Below are positions 49,447 to 63,103 of a stretch of 64,000 nt of DNA, piece by piece. The stretch's first letter is position 1. Every line of letters begins with the position of its first letter. A program made the position numbers and the translations under genes. Under the pieces are notes generated by a model. That model was not told where the DNA came from. It saw nothing but the letters and a program-made list of their open reading frames with translations, and ran no database searches. Source of the stretch: Setaria digitata (Eukaryota > Nematoda > Chromadorea > Rhabditida > Setariidae); contig RCAB01000037.1 in the NCBI GenBank assembly GCA_003640385.1, forward strand, positions 1 to 64,000. The letters run 5' to 3'.

Positions 49447-50599
49447 TTTTGCATGTTAACACAACTAATCTCGAATCCTTCCCTTCTTTGATTAATTTCC
49501 TCAAATTAATATTAACAATAGTTTCAATAAGCAATCATGATAGAGTATGGAAGTGAACTGAATTGTTAATTATAACATCATGTGATAGGATTTAGACTTT
49601 TTCACAGATAGAAATCATTAATTCATTTACGATCTAGATATCTAAAACATTATTTGTTGGGTCGATGCCTTAAGTCTACCTGTGTTTTCTTTATAGTGTG
49701 AAGAATTTTTTGTTTAATTTTTTACTTCAGTTTAATTTTTCATGACATTAAGGCAGCACGCAACATAAAAAATTTCATTATTGGAGGCCTATGTAAGGAA
49801 GACTTGCGATGAGCTGCAGAATAACTCGTTTCTGATTAGAATATCTATCACACCTTTTAATTTATCAGTAGCATACTTTTTCATGTGAGAGATAGTTCCT
49901 AATTTCCGTTCCACAAGGCTTTCAAATATATAATGCACTTTTTCTGAAACATCATGAACACACTCTGATCCACACTCCGACTGTGGAATTGTCCAATTTT
50001 CACTTTAAAATACTGAAAGTTTTACAGTTACAAATGTTGGAGCAGTTTGCATTTTCAAAAGTTGTTGTTTAAACTATTAGTAATTTAATCATTGAGCAAT
50101 TAGACAACTGAACCTTTTTTGGGACTGCCACTGTATACTTAGTTCGTTCAAGATTCAGAAGCAGAAGCAGTCAGTCATCGCAAAACTGACAACTCAGATG
50201 GTATTGGTTTCTACTAACTAGCTGTGACTTCGGCTAACTCAGTGTGGATTTCAGTTCCAGAAATGCTATAGACTGAAGGCCTTTTTCCTTAATTATTAAA
50301 GAAGCTAACAAGAAGTTGACCTTACACAACTAAGATTACGGTCTGCTTGTTCCAAACATTGATAAGCACTTGCACATTGTACTGTTAAATTTAATAGAGT
50401 TGAGATCAGTAAGATTACTGGAATTGCAAAGTAGTGAGGGTTAACAATTGCAAAAAAGACTTTATGGAATTCAATTTGTTGGACAACGATATCAAAGTGA
50501 AGAAGTTAGCTAGTCGTAGTGTCTCTTCAGCTTTCTATTTCCAGTCCCCACTGCCTTAAATCCCAGATAATTAACGATTTCACTGTCTTGAACTAAACG

Positions 50600-53420
50600 A
50601 TTCCATTACTTTTTTTACTGCAAGGCGCAACATATGACATGAGTGGCGGCACTGTGGACACACCGTCCCAATCCTATTGCTTTTCCGAAACTGAACTACT
50701 GCACTACGTCTCTTAGAAGGGAAAAATCAATCTTTAATTGTCGGTTCTTATCTGAGAGGTTTTATGCAGAGAAAGGAGAAGGAAATTGATCTCACTCATT
50801 TCATTATCCTTCATAAGAAAAAATCCTTCGAAACTAACTGTGTCTTCCAATCCAAAGTTATCCCACAACTTCCAGTTTTTTTCCATGTTTTGGAAGTAAT
50901 CGATCAGGCGGTTTTTGGGAGATGACAGAATTCGTGAAATGTCAGAAACACAATGACAACGGTTGCTGCAGCACTTCAGCTTGAATCATCTGTGAGAGAG
51001 CACAGTGCGCTGCCGAATGTGTTGTAGTCTAAGTGCTCCAGAAATTGCTTTCAAGTGACTTGGAACCTAAAGCTTGCTGTACGATGGATTAAACACGATT
51101 GCCAACGTGAGATTTCTTACAGTGCATTTCACATTTCAATGAAAAATGAGTCTTATAAACGACCGGGATGAACACTTTGTGATTAAGCAGTTTGATTTGT
51201 CAGCACCACTTTCTGATGTGACTCAAGTCAAACTGAACACCAAGCACAAGTGAATACGAGTTGACCCGACCTCTGAGATTTTTAGCATCAGTGGAAGAAG
51301 TAAAATCTAGAGGGTATTCAGAGAGAAATGACCTCTCCCTCCTTACTCACTTGCTCAGAATCGGAAAACCATCATTTCTGGAGTTTCAAGAGCCACAGAT
51401 ATGTGCGAACTGTGCTTCGCACACTTTAACAAACATGCAAGTGTGGCACCTGTTGAAAGTTCAGAAGAACAACCTGCTCAGTCCAGCAGCCAGCCTTTCG
51501 TCCTCCTCACAAGATGGCAACGCCGCACCAACAGGACAGCAAATTCTAACCGAGTTTCAAGTGCTTCTTACTTCAGATCAATCACTCAATCAGTCGATCA
51601 ACGTGGCTATAAGGAACCAATAAACAGGGCTGGTTGATGACTGCACTAATCCTCCAAGACATGAAGTGATGCTCTTGAAAAATTTCGATACTATCATCGG
51701 TTGATGAGTCATTTGCAACTTCTACTGGCCTCCTCTAGACTAACCTTGAGATACTTCTCGATAGATGCACACTGCACTACAGAATGCATTCAAGCAGACT
51801 TGAGGCCTTCAGATTCACTTTCCAAACGGGTAGACTGATCAGTAGGCTGATTCCATTGCGTGAGAAAAACGCCTGGATCGATTGAAGTCATCCGTTGCAT
51901 TTACAGTATTGTAGAACCTTGATGAACTCCTCCGGGATCTCCCAGTACCCAAGCTACCTTGACAGAACGCCTTTCGTTCATCACGAAGTATGCGTTCCTC
52001 TCACGCACTACTGAATGCCAACTGCAAGCTGATGAGTGCACTTTTGTGCAACAGGAGAAGGGTGAGTGCATCGCGGAGAGAGAGGTTGGTGGCATGGAAG
52101 CAGAGAGAGAGAGTCAGACGACGAGGACAACGTGCACCTGACTGACAGGGAAGAGGGACATGTGCACGCGTGAAGTACAGAGTGAGTGACGTCATTGTGT
52201 CCCAAACTCCCTGCTCTGTCTGGCAGTGCCATCGATTCCCGGAGCTTCTCGGTGCGATGGGAGCCACCGGTTCCTCTCCCGACTCGACTCTCGATGGGCG
52301 GGGGAGGCACAACTTCCACAGGTGTTCCACTCGATTCCTCCTTCACGAAGTGCCTCTCTCTCTGTTTGCTGACTCATCTCTCGTCACACGTTCACTGTCA
52401 CTCGTCGAGTCTCGTTTGATCGTCGCTCGATCTTCACTTTTGTCACTCTTATCCTTGTCACATTATCATCTGCCACTTACTGTCCCTTTTGGCTTCTTTG
52501 CATCTCGCCATCCCCTTCATTAGAGGTGCTTGGCTGGCACAGTGTCGCAGTACTCAGTCAGTCTGGCCACATGTTCAATCTTTGCCTTACATCAGAGACT
52601 TGCATGGTACTATAAAATGGAGCCTTGTAACAGTCAGCTAATTAGTTCATGTGTTCACGTCTTCCTGAAATTACGATACCTTGTTGCAAGCGCCTTTTCA
52701 GTTTCATTTTCAGGCATCTTACGTCACCCGCCAAATCTTTTGTTTCTCCTGCGTTGAGCTCCAAATATCTATCTACTATTTCTTTGCTTTTATCGCATAA
52801 TCACAGGAAGCAAAAGTCGACCGAACAGTCGTCACTGCAGTTTAATTTTTTCCACGAAATGGATGACTTGAATTAAATCTAACAGCTGACTGAGACTTAG
52901 CTTGTTTAGGTTCGTCGATCATTCAGAAGATTTAACAACCTTCTAGCTACATTAATCAGGAACGTGGCGCTATTTGGGAGTAGGCTTCTATTCCAGCAGC
53001 GAAAAACCACCAGGAATTTGTTTTGGCCAGAAAGCCAACTTGGTCATCTCCACCTGAATCATCCTTACACCTGTCGCTTCTGCCAGATCCACCTGCATGT
53101 CTGAGTGGAATCACACATCATACGCCATGCCAGCACTGCCCTCTCACACTGCGCCAGTCTGCGAGTTCCATTGCCCTGCCTGGCTCAGCCTTTCCCTACC
53201 CTACCCTAACTCTTCAGTCCTTCTCCCTGATGAGTGTCTGCTTCTTTCTGAAGATATTTATATGATACTTGCAGCTGCTATTTCTCATCTGCATCTGAAC
53301 ATACTTAGAGACTTGCACTGGTTAGAAGTGGTTCATATTTTAAGCGGAAACGGATAACACATCGACCCTTCAGGCACTTAATTACTTTCTTTCACTCATT
53401 TCTCCTAATTAACCGCGACA
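50600..53420. other. GC-richer island inside the gene-poor region
   Basis: This block is visibly richer in G and C than its flanks and carries many short open frames on several frames at once, which is what composition alone produces. It includes a GA-rich run (about 52076-52112), a C/T-rich segment at 52340-52500 and a TATAAAA at about 52610. The longest frame (51261-51623, 120 codons) has no domain I recognise. A promoter, a non-coding exon, or an old insertion are all possible. Confidence 0.4.
52076..52112. repeat. GA-rich simple sequence
   Basis: Runs of AG dinucleotides within the GC-richer island, separated by a short unique segment. Confidence 0.5.
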
Positions 53421-56400
53421 ACATGCCGGAGGACTTCCAGATAGAGCGCGTGGGAATACTCAATACTCGATTGTTTAATTCGACTCCAATAGTTTAATTA
53501 ATTAATAGACTTATTAAGTTAGCAGTCTAAGATAATTATAGCTATACCTCCACAACTGACCGAGTTCTTGTTCCCCGCCTTTCAGTGTAGCAATTATGAA
53601 CTGATATCTGCTTAAAGTTATAGGTATTGATGTTCCTCATCAGACATGTCTAATTTTTTTATAGTTCGTTCACTTAAAACTGAACAGTCGATATCAGTTC
53701 ATAATTTTCTATCAATTTGCTTTAGTCTAATAATTCCTCAGCGAAAAGATTATGCTATAATTTTAAATCTGCACTTTTGGATAAATCATCATTCCCTGTT
53801 ATATGTATACATTGCAGTTAAGGATTATACTTTCATTAAATTTCCTTCTAGAAGTTGTGTAATGTTGTATTTCAAACTATGACTTTGGATTCGCAGTGCT
53901 ACTTGAAATAATTCCTTGATGTTCTCTGATTTATCCGTTACTTGATTATTTGATTAGGCAAGTATTGAATGTTACCCTCACTTAGCTGGAATTGCAGTTT
54001 TTTTCATGTAGAAATAAGGACTTGTGCAGCAGAGAAGACATTATTGTTAATTCTATGTAGTTGGGGTTTGGAAAATTTTCTGCTGTGTAAAATTTGGGGC
54101 ATCTCGGAAAATATGAGCTTGACTTTTATTGTCCTGTTACTAACGGTGATGTGCTGTACAGTGAGAATTCCTTCACTACTGCATAATTTGTTTATTTTTT
54201 AACAATGTTACTAATGCCAAGAGTTCCCTATGGCATTCACCAATAACAACAACCTGCTTATCACCTGTACACTTGAGATTCATGTCAGCACTACCGCTTC
54301 ATGATGAAACCAGCAGATATTCTCACCTGATTTCGATTTCTTTTCCGTCTTTCCCATTTATACTTAATTTTGGCAGTGGCTAAGCGATTCAGCTAATGAA
54401 CGCTACTTCTGCTTGATATATACAAGTGCAGAGGTATTGTTTATTGGCTGAGTGCTTTAGTCGCAAAAGTCATCGCAACTTCATTAAAAGGTTATTTATT
54501 CTTTTTGCACTTTTATTTATAAGAATTGTAGCAGCACTGCATTGCGTTCCGTTTTATAAGCTATTTGTAATCGGAATAATTCATCATTTAAATTGTTTCT
54601 TCTCCACGCTCCTCGCGGTGTTCCATTCACAACCTCCTATTTTCTGGTTCCCTTCCTTTTTTCCTTAACTTGTCGTCTTCATTTAGTTATGATCATAATA
54701 AAAGCAGTAACAAAAATTTTCCGTAGTTGTGATGAGTCCATCGATATTTCTAGAGTGAAATGACAAATGATGTAACAACAAATTTTGCAAAATGACTAGC
54801 TAACGTCTGGAAGTAATAAGAAGTTCCCTGCTAAATACCCACTTCATGGGTATAAGCTCGTGTTTCAAATTTTAGAATACATTATACGCATTTGAATGGT
54901 AGCAGGTGTAGAAGATGGATCCATAAAAATATGTGGGAAATGATTTCTATGTAACTTTTATAGTTCACCTTTTGCAATTATTTGCTTTCAATGCAGCGTT
55001 GAGTTCAAGAATTTTTCTTCATTTTGATATCAGGATGAAAGAGTTAGTGTCATATGAACGTTTCCGATTTAGGTAGTGGTGTAGACGAACAGCTCAGGAT
55101 TCCATCTGTCTAATATTTTTTGTAATTCACCTATTTGCACTTCGAATGATTTGAATTGTTTAATTTTCATGTTTTACTGTTAACAAACATCATCAGGCTT
55201 TCGGGATTTGGAAATGCCATGCCTACTATACTTGTTCGGAGAAAGTCCCTTACAGAAGTTTAGAAGTGAAGGTTTACTTGTACTTCTACAGCATTCATAG
55301 GGTGAAAAGAAGAAAAAAGTGAAATGGATGGAAAATTCTAAGGATTAACAAAATTCGATTTCTGTATTCGTGAGTGCAGTAAGTAATGAAATACTGCAGT
55401 GGTAAATGCGGAAGTAACTGTTTGCACTTGAGAGCTTGACTTTTCGGCTAAGTTTGGAATAAAGGTTTACTTTTTCCCTCAAACTTCGGAGTGTTGGCAG
55501 ACAAGAGACAATTGATTTTTATCGGAAGCTTCGGCTTCCGCGTTCATAAGTACTTGCAGTTGTACTTAATGTTCATCCTCTACATGTATGCATGCGTGTT
55601 TGCCTATTTGCTTCCTGCTTTTCATAGAACTTTCGATAGAAAGAAAGAAATGCCAGCAAAATCAAATTGGTTGATAAAAATAGAGGAGCAGTATCCCTCC
55701 TTCCTAGTTATCACCAGACTATTTGTCTATTTATTTTTTTTTTTAAATTGTTTACAAATATATCACAACTTAGGGAACTGTTTCGAACTCATTTGAATAA
55801 AAGTCTCACACTATTTCAGAATTAAAAAAACTCGAACAAAAGAGGAAATGCTAATCTCATGAGCTGAGGAATTGGGAGGAAGCAGTCTTCCTTGCAGGAA
55901 ATTGGATTGTCGCACTTTTCGCTGTGCTCGAGCTGTATTATGAAGAGTTCGATCAGATTCTTTCGTTTACATTCCTCTTGAATGTTTCGTGGAATGCAGT
56001 TTTTTTAACTATAACAATCATTTTGTAATTGTAAGTGCTGAGCAGATGAATAAAGCTAGTAAAATTGCATCAAATACATCATTTTCGATAACTTGGCTGC
56101 CTTAGCGAACTTGCTCAACGTCCAGCTACAACTAAAGCACAGATACAACAATGTAGCAATTTATCATTGGGCCTTCGCTGAAACTGAAACAACTTTTCAC
56201 AAAAATGCGGTTTACTGCCTGAAATTCTGACTCCTGTTCACAAAACTCAATGGCGTTGAAAGCAAAGAAGAAAATAGTTTCTGAAGATTATCATGCATCA
56301 TCCATCATCTGACAATGATAATTTGGAAGAAGCACAATTTTACAAATTTTAGAAAAACTTTGTAGTATGTTAGTTACAAGGATTAGTGGGGATTTGTCAC

Positions 56401-59400
56401 TGTCGAAAAAAAAAAGTAAAATTTGTAAATGGATGTCAAATTTTTTATTTGCTTCACCACATTTTTTATTTGCAGTACTGCGCCATATTTGTTATGTGAG
56501 GCCGTTTAGCCGCAAATCTTATGCAAAAGTGCCAACAACAAATTTATGCATAAATCAAGCTATGAAACCATAAGAATTGCATGAATCTTTAATTAATCCT
56601 AAATTTAACCACTCATCCTATTTGACTACCAATTTTCAAAAATTTTTGGAGTTAAAAATGTGCTAAGATTAAAAAGAAGCCAGAAAAAATTTTTGCAGTT
56701 TTTCAAAAGGTTGATTATATTAAAATAAAAAACGGAGAAAGCTGCAACTTTTTTTCTGAATGAGGTAAAATGTAATAAAGTAAAAATTAGTTCTGATGAA
56801 CGGAGTTTATTCAATTATTATTTGTTGCAAAATTACACTTTAGTTTAATTGCACACTTTAACGAGGTAATTTATCCAGCAAAGAATTTAAAAAAAGGAAA
56901 CTGGCTTGCTTTCGTACCAATTTTTTCACTTTTAGATAATCTCTTCTTTCGCTTGTCACTTTTGTCATTGAAAGGTAATAATATCACATCACGCTGGTTA
57001 ATATATAACAGATCAATTTACTCATAGCTATTAATTAGTATTTTTGATAAGAAATCGGTTGCTAAGTGAAACTTTTAGAACTATAAATCAGGTTGAAAGT
57101 CGATATATGACGGCATATGTTGTGTATGAAACAATACCAAAATTTATTGAAAATGAGAGATTGTAATTAAAATGGTTTGCAATCTGAAGAAATAAAGAAG
57201 TAGATAACAAAGTTCAGCCTAGTTTTCTGCAAAATTCAAAATATTACAAATCTCTTCTTCGTACTTGCTGTCAACCACTTACCTTCTAATCAGTTAGGAA
57301 TAGCCCAGTTTATTTATGATATAATATGTCGATTAGTCTGAGTCAACCAGACTAGATCTTAGTCATTGATAGATTTTGCATTTTTGTGCAGTCCAGCCGA
57401 TTGATTTCCATATTTTATGTATCAAACTTTCTTAAATCAGAAGTGAGCAATGATTTTTAATAGTGATAATGTTGACAGTGAAGTCTGCACTGATATGGCC
57501 GCTGTCCTTAAACATTTTAGTTCAAAAAAGAATATGAATTAACAGAGTTATAAAGTACATCATTATGATTTCACTTCCGGAATTCAAAAGTCCGTTCACA
57601 ATTGAATTCTTAAAAAAGATGATATAGATCATGTAATTCTGATGCTTCGTACTATTCAAATTATACATTGCAACTTTTTAATTCAAATTATAGTAGACTG
57701 ACTGGAAGTTTTATATTTTAAGTGTTAAATAGTTCTTAATCCGAGAACTTTCGAGCCTTAGCTTTTCCAGCAATCCCAACTTCATTTCTGTTCAAACAAC
57801 AAGACGGAATTTTGGGTTTTGTTGTTAGCACAACTTGTGGTGGAAGAATAGATTATGTTGTACACCTTTTGAACAAGGTCTCTAATTTATTACTACTGTT
57901 CATTCGGTTCGTGCTTCAGACAACTCTTTTTTTACTGAATACTGTTATATCACTTTTAAACAAATTACAAACTTTTTCCACCGATGCCATTTTTTGCAAA
58001 TTAGTAACTGATAACATTGAATGACTTTTTTGACCTCTGTAATGTGTAGGTTAGAAAACGTTATTAATTAAATATCCGTCGTAGTTTAAAATGCTAAAAG
58101 AGATAGATATTTCTTGATAGATAGATATTTTTTCTTTTTTTTTTTGCTGTTCTTGACTAGCAAATAATCGAAAACCTCGAAATTTGATGTTATTGATATT
58201 TTATTAAAAAATAGGATCCAGTCCTTTCACTGATTAACTATGTAGTATAAAATGAATCATACCACGTTATTCTTTAAAATTTTCGTCGTTAGATATGTTG
58301 CGATATTTGTTCTCCTCCATTTGTTGTATAAAACATTTCAAATAAAATAAGATTTCCAAGCAAGTCGGTGAAAATTTTGTTGAATTTCCAAAATACCACC
58401 AATAATAACTAGTATGAGATAAAAGTACTGGACCAGTTATGGTATTATTTAGAATTTCTTTAAAAAGCTTGAAAGACAAACTTCTTATCCATTTAAATTA
58501 GAAATACTGTGCCATTAGAGGAAGCACAGCTTCGGTAATTTTTCAAAAGTCATTGCTTAAAATTAGTGCAAAAAGAAAATCTGAAATTAAAAAAAAGTGC
58601 TTTTTTAAATATTAAACCTGTCAAAAAAGTTAGTTTCATAAGAAAGAAGGCGAAAGGTTAGACTAAGCCATTTAATGATAGTGCGCAATCTAACTGCTTG
58701 GAAAACAGAGTTATTATGAGGAGACTACATATTTTTTTCTCGCAATAATTAATTTTTTTGCTAAATATTCGAAATAATATTTTATCCCAAATATATTTTA
58801 CTTATGTCTTTTTAATAGATAATGATTAGATTTATATTTTGCTTCCAAAACTTCAGTTGGTATCGAATAGAAATTAAGCTTGAGAAAAATTTTACATTAC
58901 TCTGCAGCAGTCTGGATGGACATATTTTTGTCGCAATCTATTAACGCTGAATTTAGTTATAACTGCTCATCATTTTGATTATTCGAAATCATTTAAAAAG
59001 ATGTGTGAAATACGATATCAATGATGCAATCAAAAATCACTTTTGATGTATTTTGCTTGCTTATTTAATTTTTCTCATCTAAAATATAATAATCACATAC
59101 ATTTTGTGAAAATTTTTCTTTGAAATATGAAATAAGTTTAAATTATTTGGTTGAAAGTCAAGGAGCAGGATAATACATAACCTACAATATTTTATTCGAG
59201 AGTGAAATACAGATTGTCTTACATTTGTAATGATTTAGATTTGGATTTTATATGTAAATTATGTCTTTAAAATATGTCTTTAACAGATATAATTTACGTG
59301 TAACATCTGAATCCACTTTAAAGGTCTTGTTACACATTGCACTAAAAGCTTCATTTCTTCAATAATTATTTTATTCAGAGAAAAAATTATTGGAGCATAA

Positions 59401-62400
59401 AATGCTGTCGAATCCATAAACCATATGCGCACTACCTTATGGTTTAAATTTTTTTGCGGAGAATTTCTCTTCAGTGTTACATATGGAAAAAGACACATCA
59501 TAGATGTAAGCTACCTTTCCTTCTTTCGTTACTTTGTCGGAGTGAAGACAGGTGGAGAAAAGTGGATGGAAAAAGTACATCTTTTATTTGATAGAAAGCA
59601 TTTGTTTTCTATCAAATACTAAAAAAAAGTATTTACGAAAAAAAATTTCCTCGTTCAGATGAATGTTCTCATGTCCTTGACATTAATTTTCAGACCTCAC
59701 TAACACCTCTCTCTGTTTTACGAAACAACTAAAAACTGCCTTAAAAAATATATAAATCGATTTAGTGCAACTGAAAACCGATAAGCAATATCAGTGCTGT
59801 TCTTTCTGTTTAACACTTTTACTACGTAAGCATAAATAAATCAGATAAAATGATCAATTTCATTGATTGTCAACGGGTAGATTACTACCGATAAGTTTTC
59901 AGAGTGGTTACATTATTTTAAGGCACTACAACACTAGGACATATATTTTTCTTCGACATTTTGTAAATCTGAAAGATTAACTTTATTATAGAGCCGTTAG
60001 CTATTTAAACAAATTTTAGTAATTATATTCCAAACAAATAACTACCTTCAATTATTATCGCCAAATTAAAATTTCATGTGCTTTGATGACACTACTCATA
60101 ATTTCTAGTTTTCATATAATTAGCTTAATGGTTGATAGTACTGCAGAAAAACGGATCATTATGAATTATGTTTGTTTTCCATTCTACAGAACTAATGCAA
60201 GTTCGGGTTTTGCATAGGCGTTTGAAGAAAATAAAGGGATGGAATCATCGAAAAGGGTCAACTTTCCAATACGTAGATTTTTACTATTAAAAATAGATTA
60301 AGATAAGAGAGAAGGATGCAAGAAACTGGTTGAAAACAAATAATTTCTCGGCGATGCCATGATTTCCCGTGGGTATTTGCTTTAGGGTCGTTAGAAAGCA
60401 GGAAGACAATCATCCCAAAACGGATATCCGAATAGCTTGAATAAGTATATACCTTCAATTCAGATCATTTGAGATGATACTCTCTCAGGATGATAACAGA
60501 ATTAACATTCTCATGCGATTTTACTTACTCCTATAAATATTTCAAAAGGAATGCCTGAACAATGCTACCTACCAGTTGCTTCTCATCTCTCTTAGAAACT
60601 AATTTTGTTTTTTTGATTGCATAATTTCCATAAGTAAACTTTATTTGAAATTATCGTTCTTCAGGAAATTACGCTTTCCTTCAAATTAAGAAAAAACCCA
60701 ACCAAAAAATTTCAATCCTTATAAATTATATGCTATCCATCATTGTAATTATTTTGTCATTAATGAAAATTCAGTGTGCAAATTACTATGGATCATCGTT
60801 GTTACTATTCAGTTTGAACTTTAATCATTAACCATTCAGACATCTTTACCGCAAAATCAATTTAGAGAATGAGGTGACAACAGCATCAGACGAATGGCCA
60901 ATTAAGAAAAACCATAAAAGATGCAAGGTGATTTGATGTGATTGTTGAGGGTAATGACAGTAATGGAAATAAGATCTCTAGAGGTAATGAGGAGCTACGC
61001 TTTTGTTTAACAGTACCTTTCCCAAAATCACATGAATATCTTTTTAGAGCGCGAGAACTTCGGCAATATCTTTGTCGATGGTTATGGTAATGGTGATAGT
61101 TATAATAATGGTAGTCATGTTTCTGCCATAAAATATGTACACCGAAGTAATAATCTTTTTGCTTTTTTAATTCTGAAAAAGCAAAAATGAAAAATGAAGG
61201 TTTGATTTCTAAAAGTGGGCCATTTTAAGAGTCTTTTATATTATTCTCGAATATGATATTTTGGAACTAAAATTGATAGTGTTTACAGTACTAATGAATT
61301 TCACTGTTTTTTTTTTTAATCTCCAATTTCAACGAAAGTTTTTCGTTTCACTTCAGTAATTAGCATGATAGTTCAATAACAGTTATGACCCTTGACCTTT
61401 AAAAATGCAATTTGGCAATTATTCCCAATGGACTAGCGTGAAGAATAAATGATAGGAATAAAAACAAGCTGAAACATCTGTTACTAACTGCAGTAAATGA
61501 AGTAATGTCATCTATTGGAAAACCATCATAGATCAAATTCATTTCATTTCATTCATTCATTATATGATAACACAATGCGATATTTATATATTAATAAATC
61601 CAATTAATTACCTTCAGCTGGTTAGTACTCATAACGAAAATTTTCATTAAATACACAAACAGAAAAAGCATTCAACAATTGAAATGGATAATCAGAGAGA
61701 AGAGCAGAGAAAACTAAGCACCTGCAAGCAACTGATAATCATGCTAAGTTTTTTATTTAGAAATCATTAATTAATCATCAGGTTGAGAATTTGCAAAGTT
61801 CTTTTTTGAGGTCAGTTAATGCATCGAGGTTTCAAAGTTGCATGATGCTCTCCTTTAATTCTGTAATCGTCTTTCTTTTATTTGTTTATCCATTAATTAA
61901 AAAAAAATATATCCTGAAAAAGCCACATGAATCCCTCTGCTTTTTAAGAAGGAAAGGTAAATTTAACCGAACCGAATAGACCAGGGCAACAGAATAGTAA
62001 CCTTAATATGTGCAATTTTCAATCTTTTTCATTTATAAGAGAAACAAGCAAACAAAATACTTCTAACTCTTCTGTAAAATAATTAATAATAATCATTTGT
62101 CTAGAAAATTTCTGCCTAACCTAACTACAAATTTGAGAGTTACATTAAATTTTTCTGCTGATAATCAGAATTGTTATCAAAACTAAATAATTGTAACAAT
62201 CAAGGACAACTAATAAGTGATTATAACAAATGAATAATGGAAAAGATGCAAATATTTTAATAAGAATAAACGATACTGAAAACTACTTTGGAATTTTTCT
62301 TAATCAACTACCTTTGTAAATTATGTAGTGAATTTATTTTCAACTGCTGAAGAGATATTTTTCGCAAGCTATTTTTGAACTTTATTAATCAACTACATTG

Positions 62401-62467
62401 GAATCTCAAAATAATTTTAATCACATTAAAGAAAAAGTTAATTAATAAAAATACTACAATACTCAAC
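53421..62467. other. Non-coding stretch, right part of the gene-poor region
   Basis: About 9 kb of AT-rich DNA without a supportable exon. Short hydrophobic frames (for example at 54426-54668 and 55491-55796) lack splice sites, domains and conserved composition. It contains a small hairpin (59586-59617) and a TTCATT-type short repeat at about 61538-61561. It may hold distal regulatory sequence of neighbouring genes. Confidence 0.5.
59586..59617. repeat. 12-bp stem hairpin
   Basis: Arms 59586-59597 and 59606-59617 are perfect complements with an 8-base loop. It lies in the gene-poor region and is short enough to be chance in AT-rich sequence. Confidence 0.6.
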
Positions 62468-62473
62468 TTTATT
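62468..62473 (-). terminator. Candidate poly(A) signal of the forkhead gene
   Basis: AATAAA on the minus strand 75 nt downstream of the stop at 62548. Confidence 0.5.
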
Positions 62474-62547
62474 CGAAGTCCTATGAGACAAATTATGGAG
62501 ATGTTACCATTTGCGAGGATTCTTCTGTTACTCAATGGCTGCATTTC

Positions 62548-63103
62548 TCAAGTTGATGATGATAATATTGAATCGATAGTAAACGATGAATTGCATATTG
62601 ACTTTGGTGTCATTATGGTGGATAGATCTGAGGACGGTTGACTTAAAGAGGGAAGCAAAAGGAGGCTGTGAGTTGTAAGCAAGAATTGTTGTGGATCCAT
62701 TAAAGCTCCAGAAGTTACAGATGACGGTGAATGAGTGGGGAATAACCACTGAAGTGAGGAACATGGAGGCTGATAGGTAAATTTCGGCAGCGATTGTTGC
62801 AGATCTTCACTGGTACTGTATGTTTGAACCTGTACATCACTTAATATGAGGAAATTGGGATGGAAATAAACAAAAGGGAAACTAATTAGATGCTAATCTT
62901 TCTAAATTCATCCGATGCAAATATTACAGTAATGCAAAGGAATAATTACACTGTCTCGTAATTAAAGCTATCAAATTAAAGAAGAAAAATACCTTGAACC
63001 TTTTCCGCCTTCTCAAACAACTACCATTTTCAAACATTCCTAGAGCATGTGGATGAACCGCCCAATAAGATCCTTTGCCAGGCTTGTCTGGTCGTCGTGG
63101 CAC
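62548..63103 (-). CDS. lin-31: FoxB/LIN-31-like forkhead factor, C-terminal 130 residues (partial)
   Basis: DNA-binding transcription factor. Two exons are in the window: 63103-62993 and 62829-62548, both phase 0, ending at TGA. The first encodes the end of the forkhead domain: [17 protein letters not shown], then [16 protein letters not shown], the wing-2 basic end. The PRRPD-PGKGS-WA-HP spelling is the FoxB subclass pattern and, from memory, closest to C. elegans LIN-31, which acts downstream of Ras/MAPK in vulval precursor cells. The second exon is a 93-residue tail rich in Ser, Pro and Gln, ending in [11 protein letters not shown]; a short F-x-I-x-S-I-L type motif at the end is reminiscent of repression or interaction motifs in Fox tails. 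The N-terminal half of the forkhead domain, with the recognition helix, is not in the window. Confidence 0.9.

Larger units (their letters stand above)
44741..50599. other. Non-coding stretch, left part of the 17.8 kb gene-poor region
   Basis: AT-rich sequence with no convincing exon on either strand. The first few hundred bases presumably hold the promoter of the four-TM gene. A (TA)n/poly(A) microsatellite lies at 47391-47476 and a possible secreted-peptide frame at 49446-49264; both are listed separately. Confidence 0.5.

Noticed and set aside
51261..51637. Two overlapping 78-120 codon frames as a gene
   Set aside because: They overlap in different phases, have no recognisable domain and sit in a GC-richer island where stops are rarer. 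No exon structure could be built.
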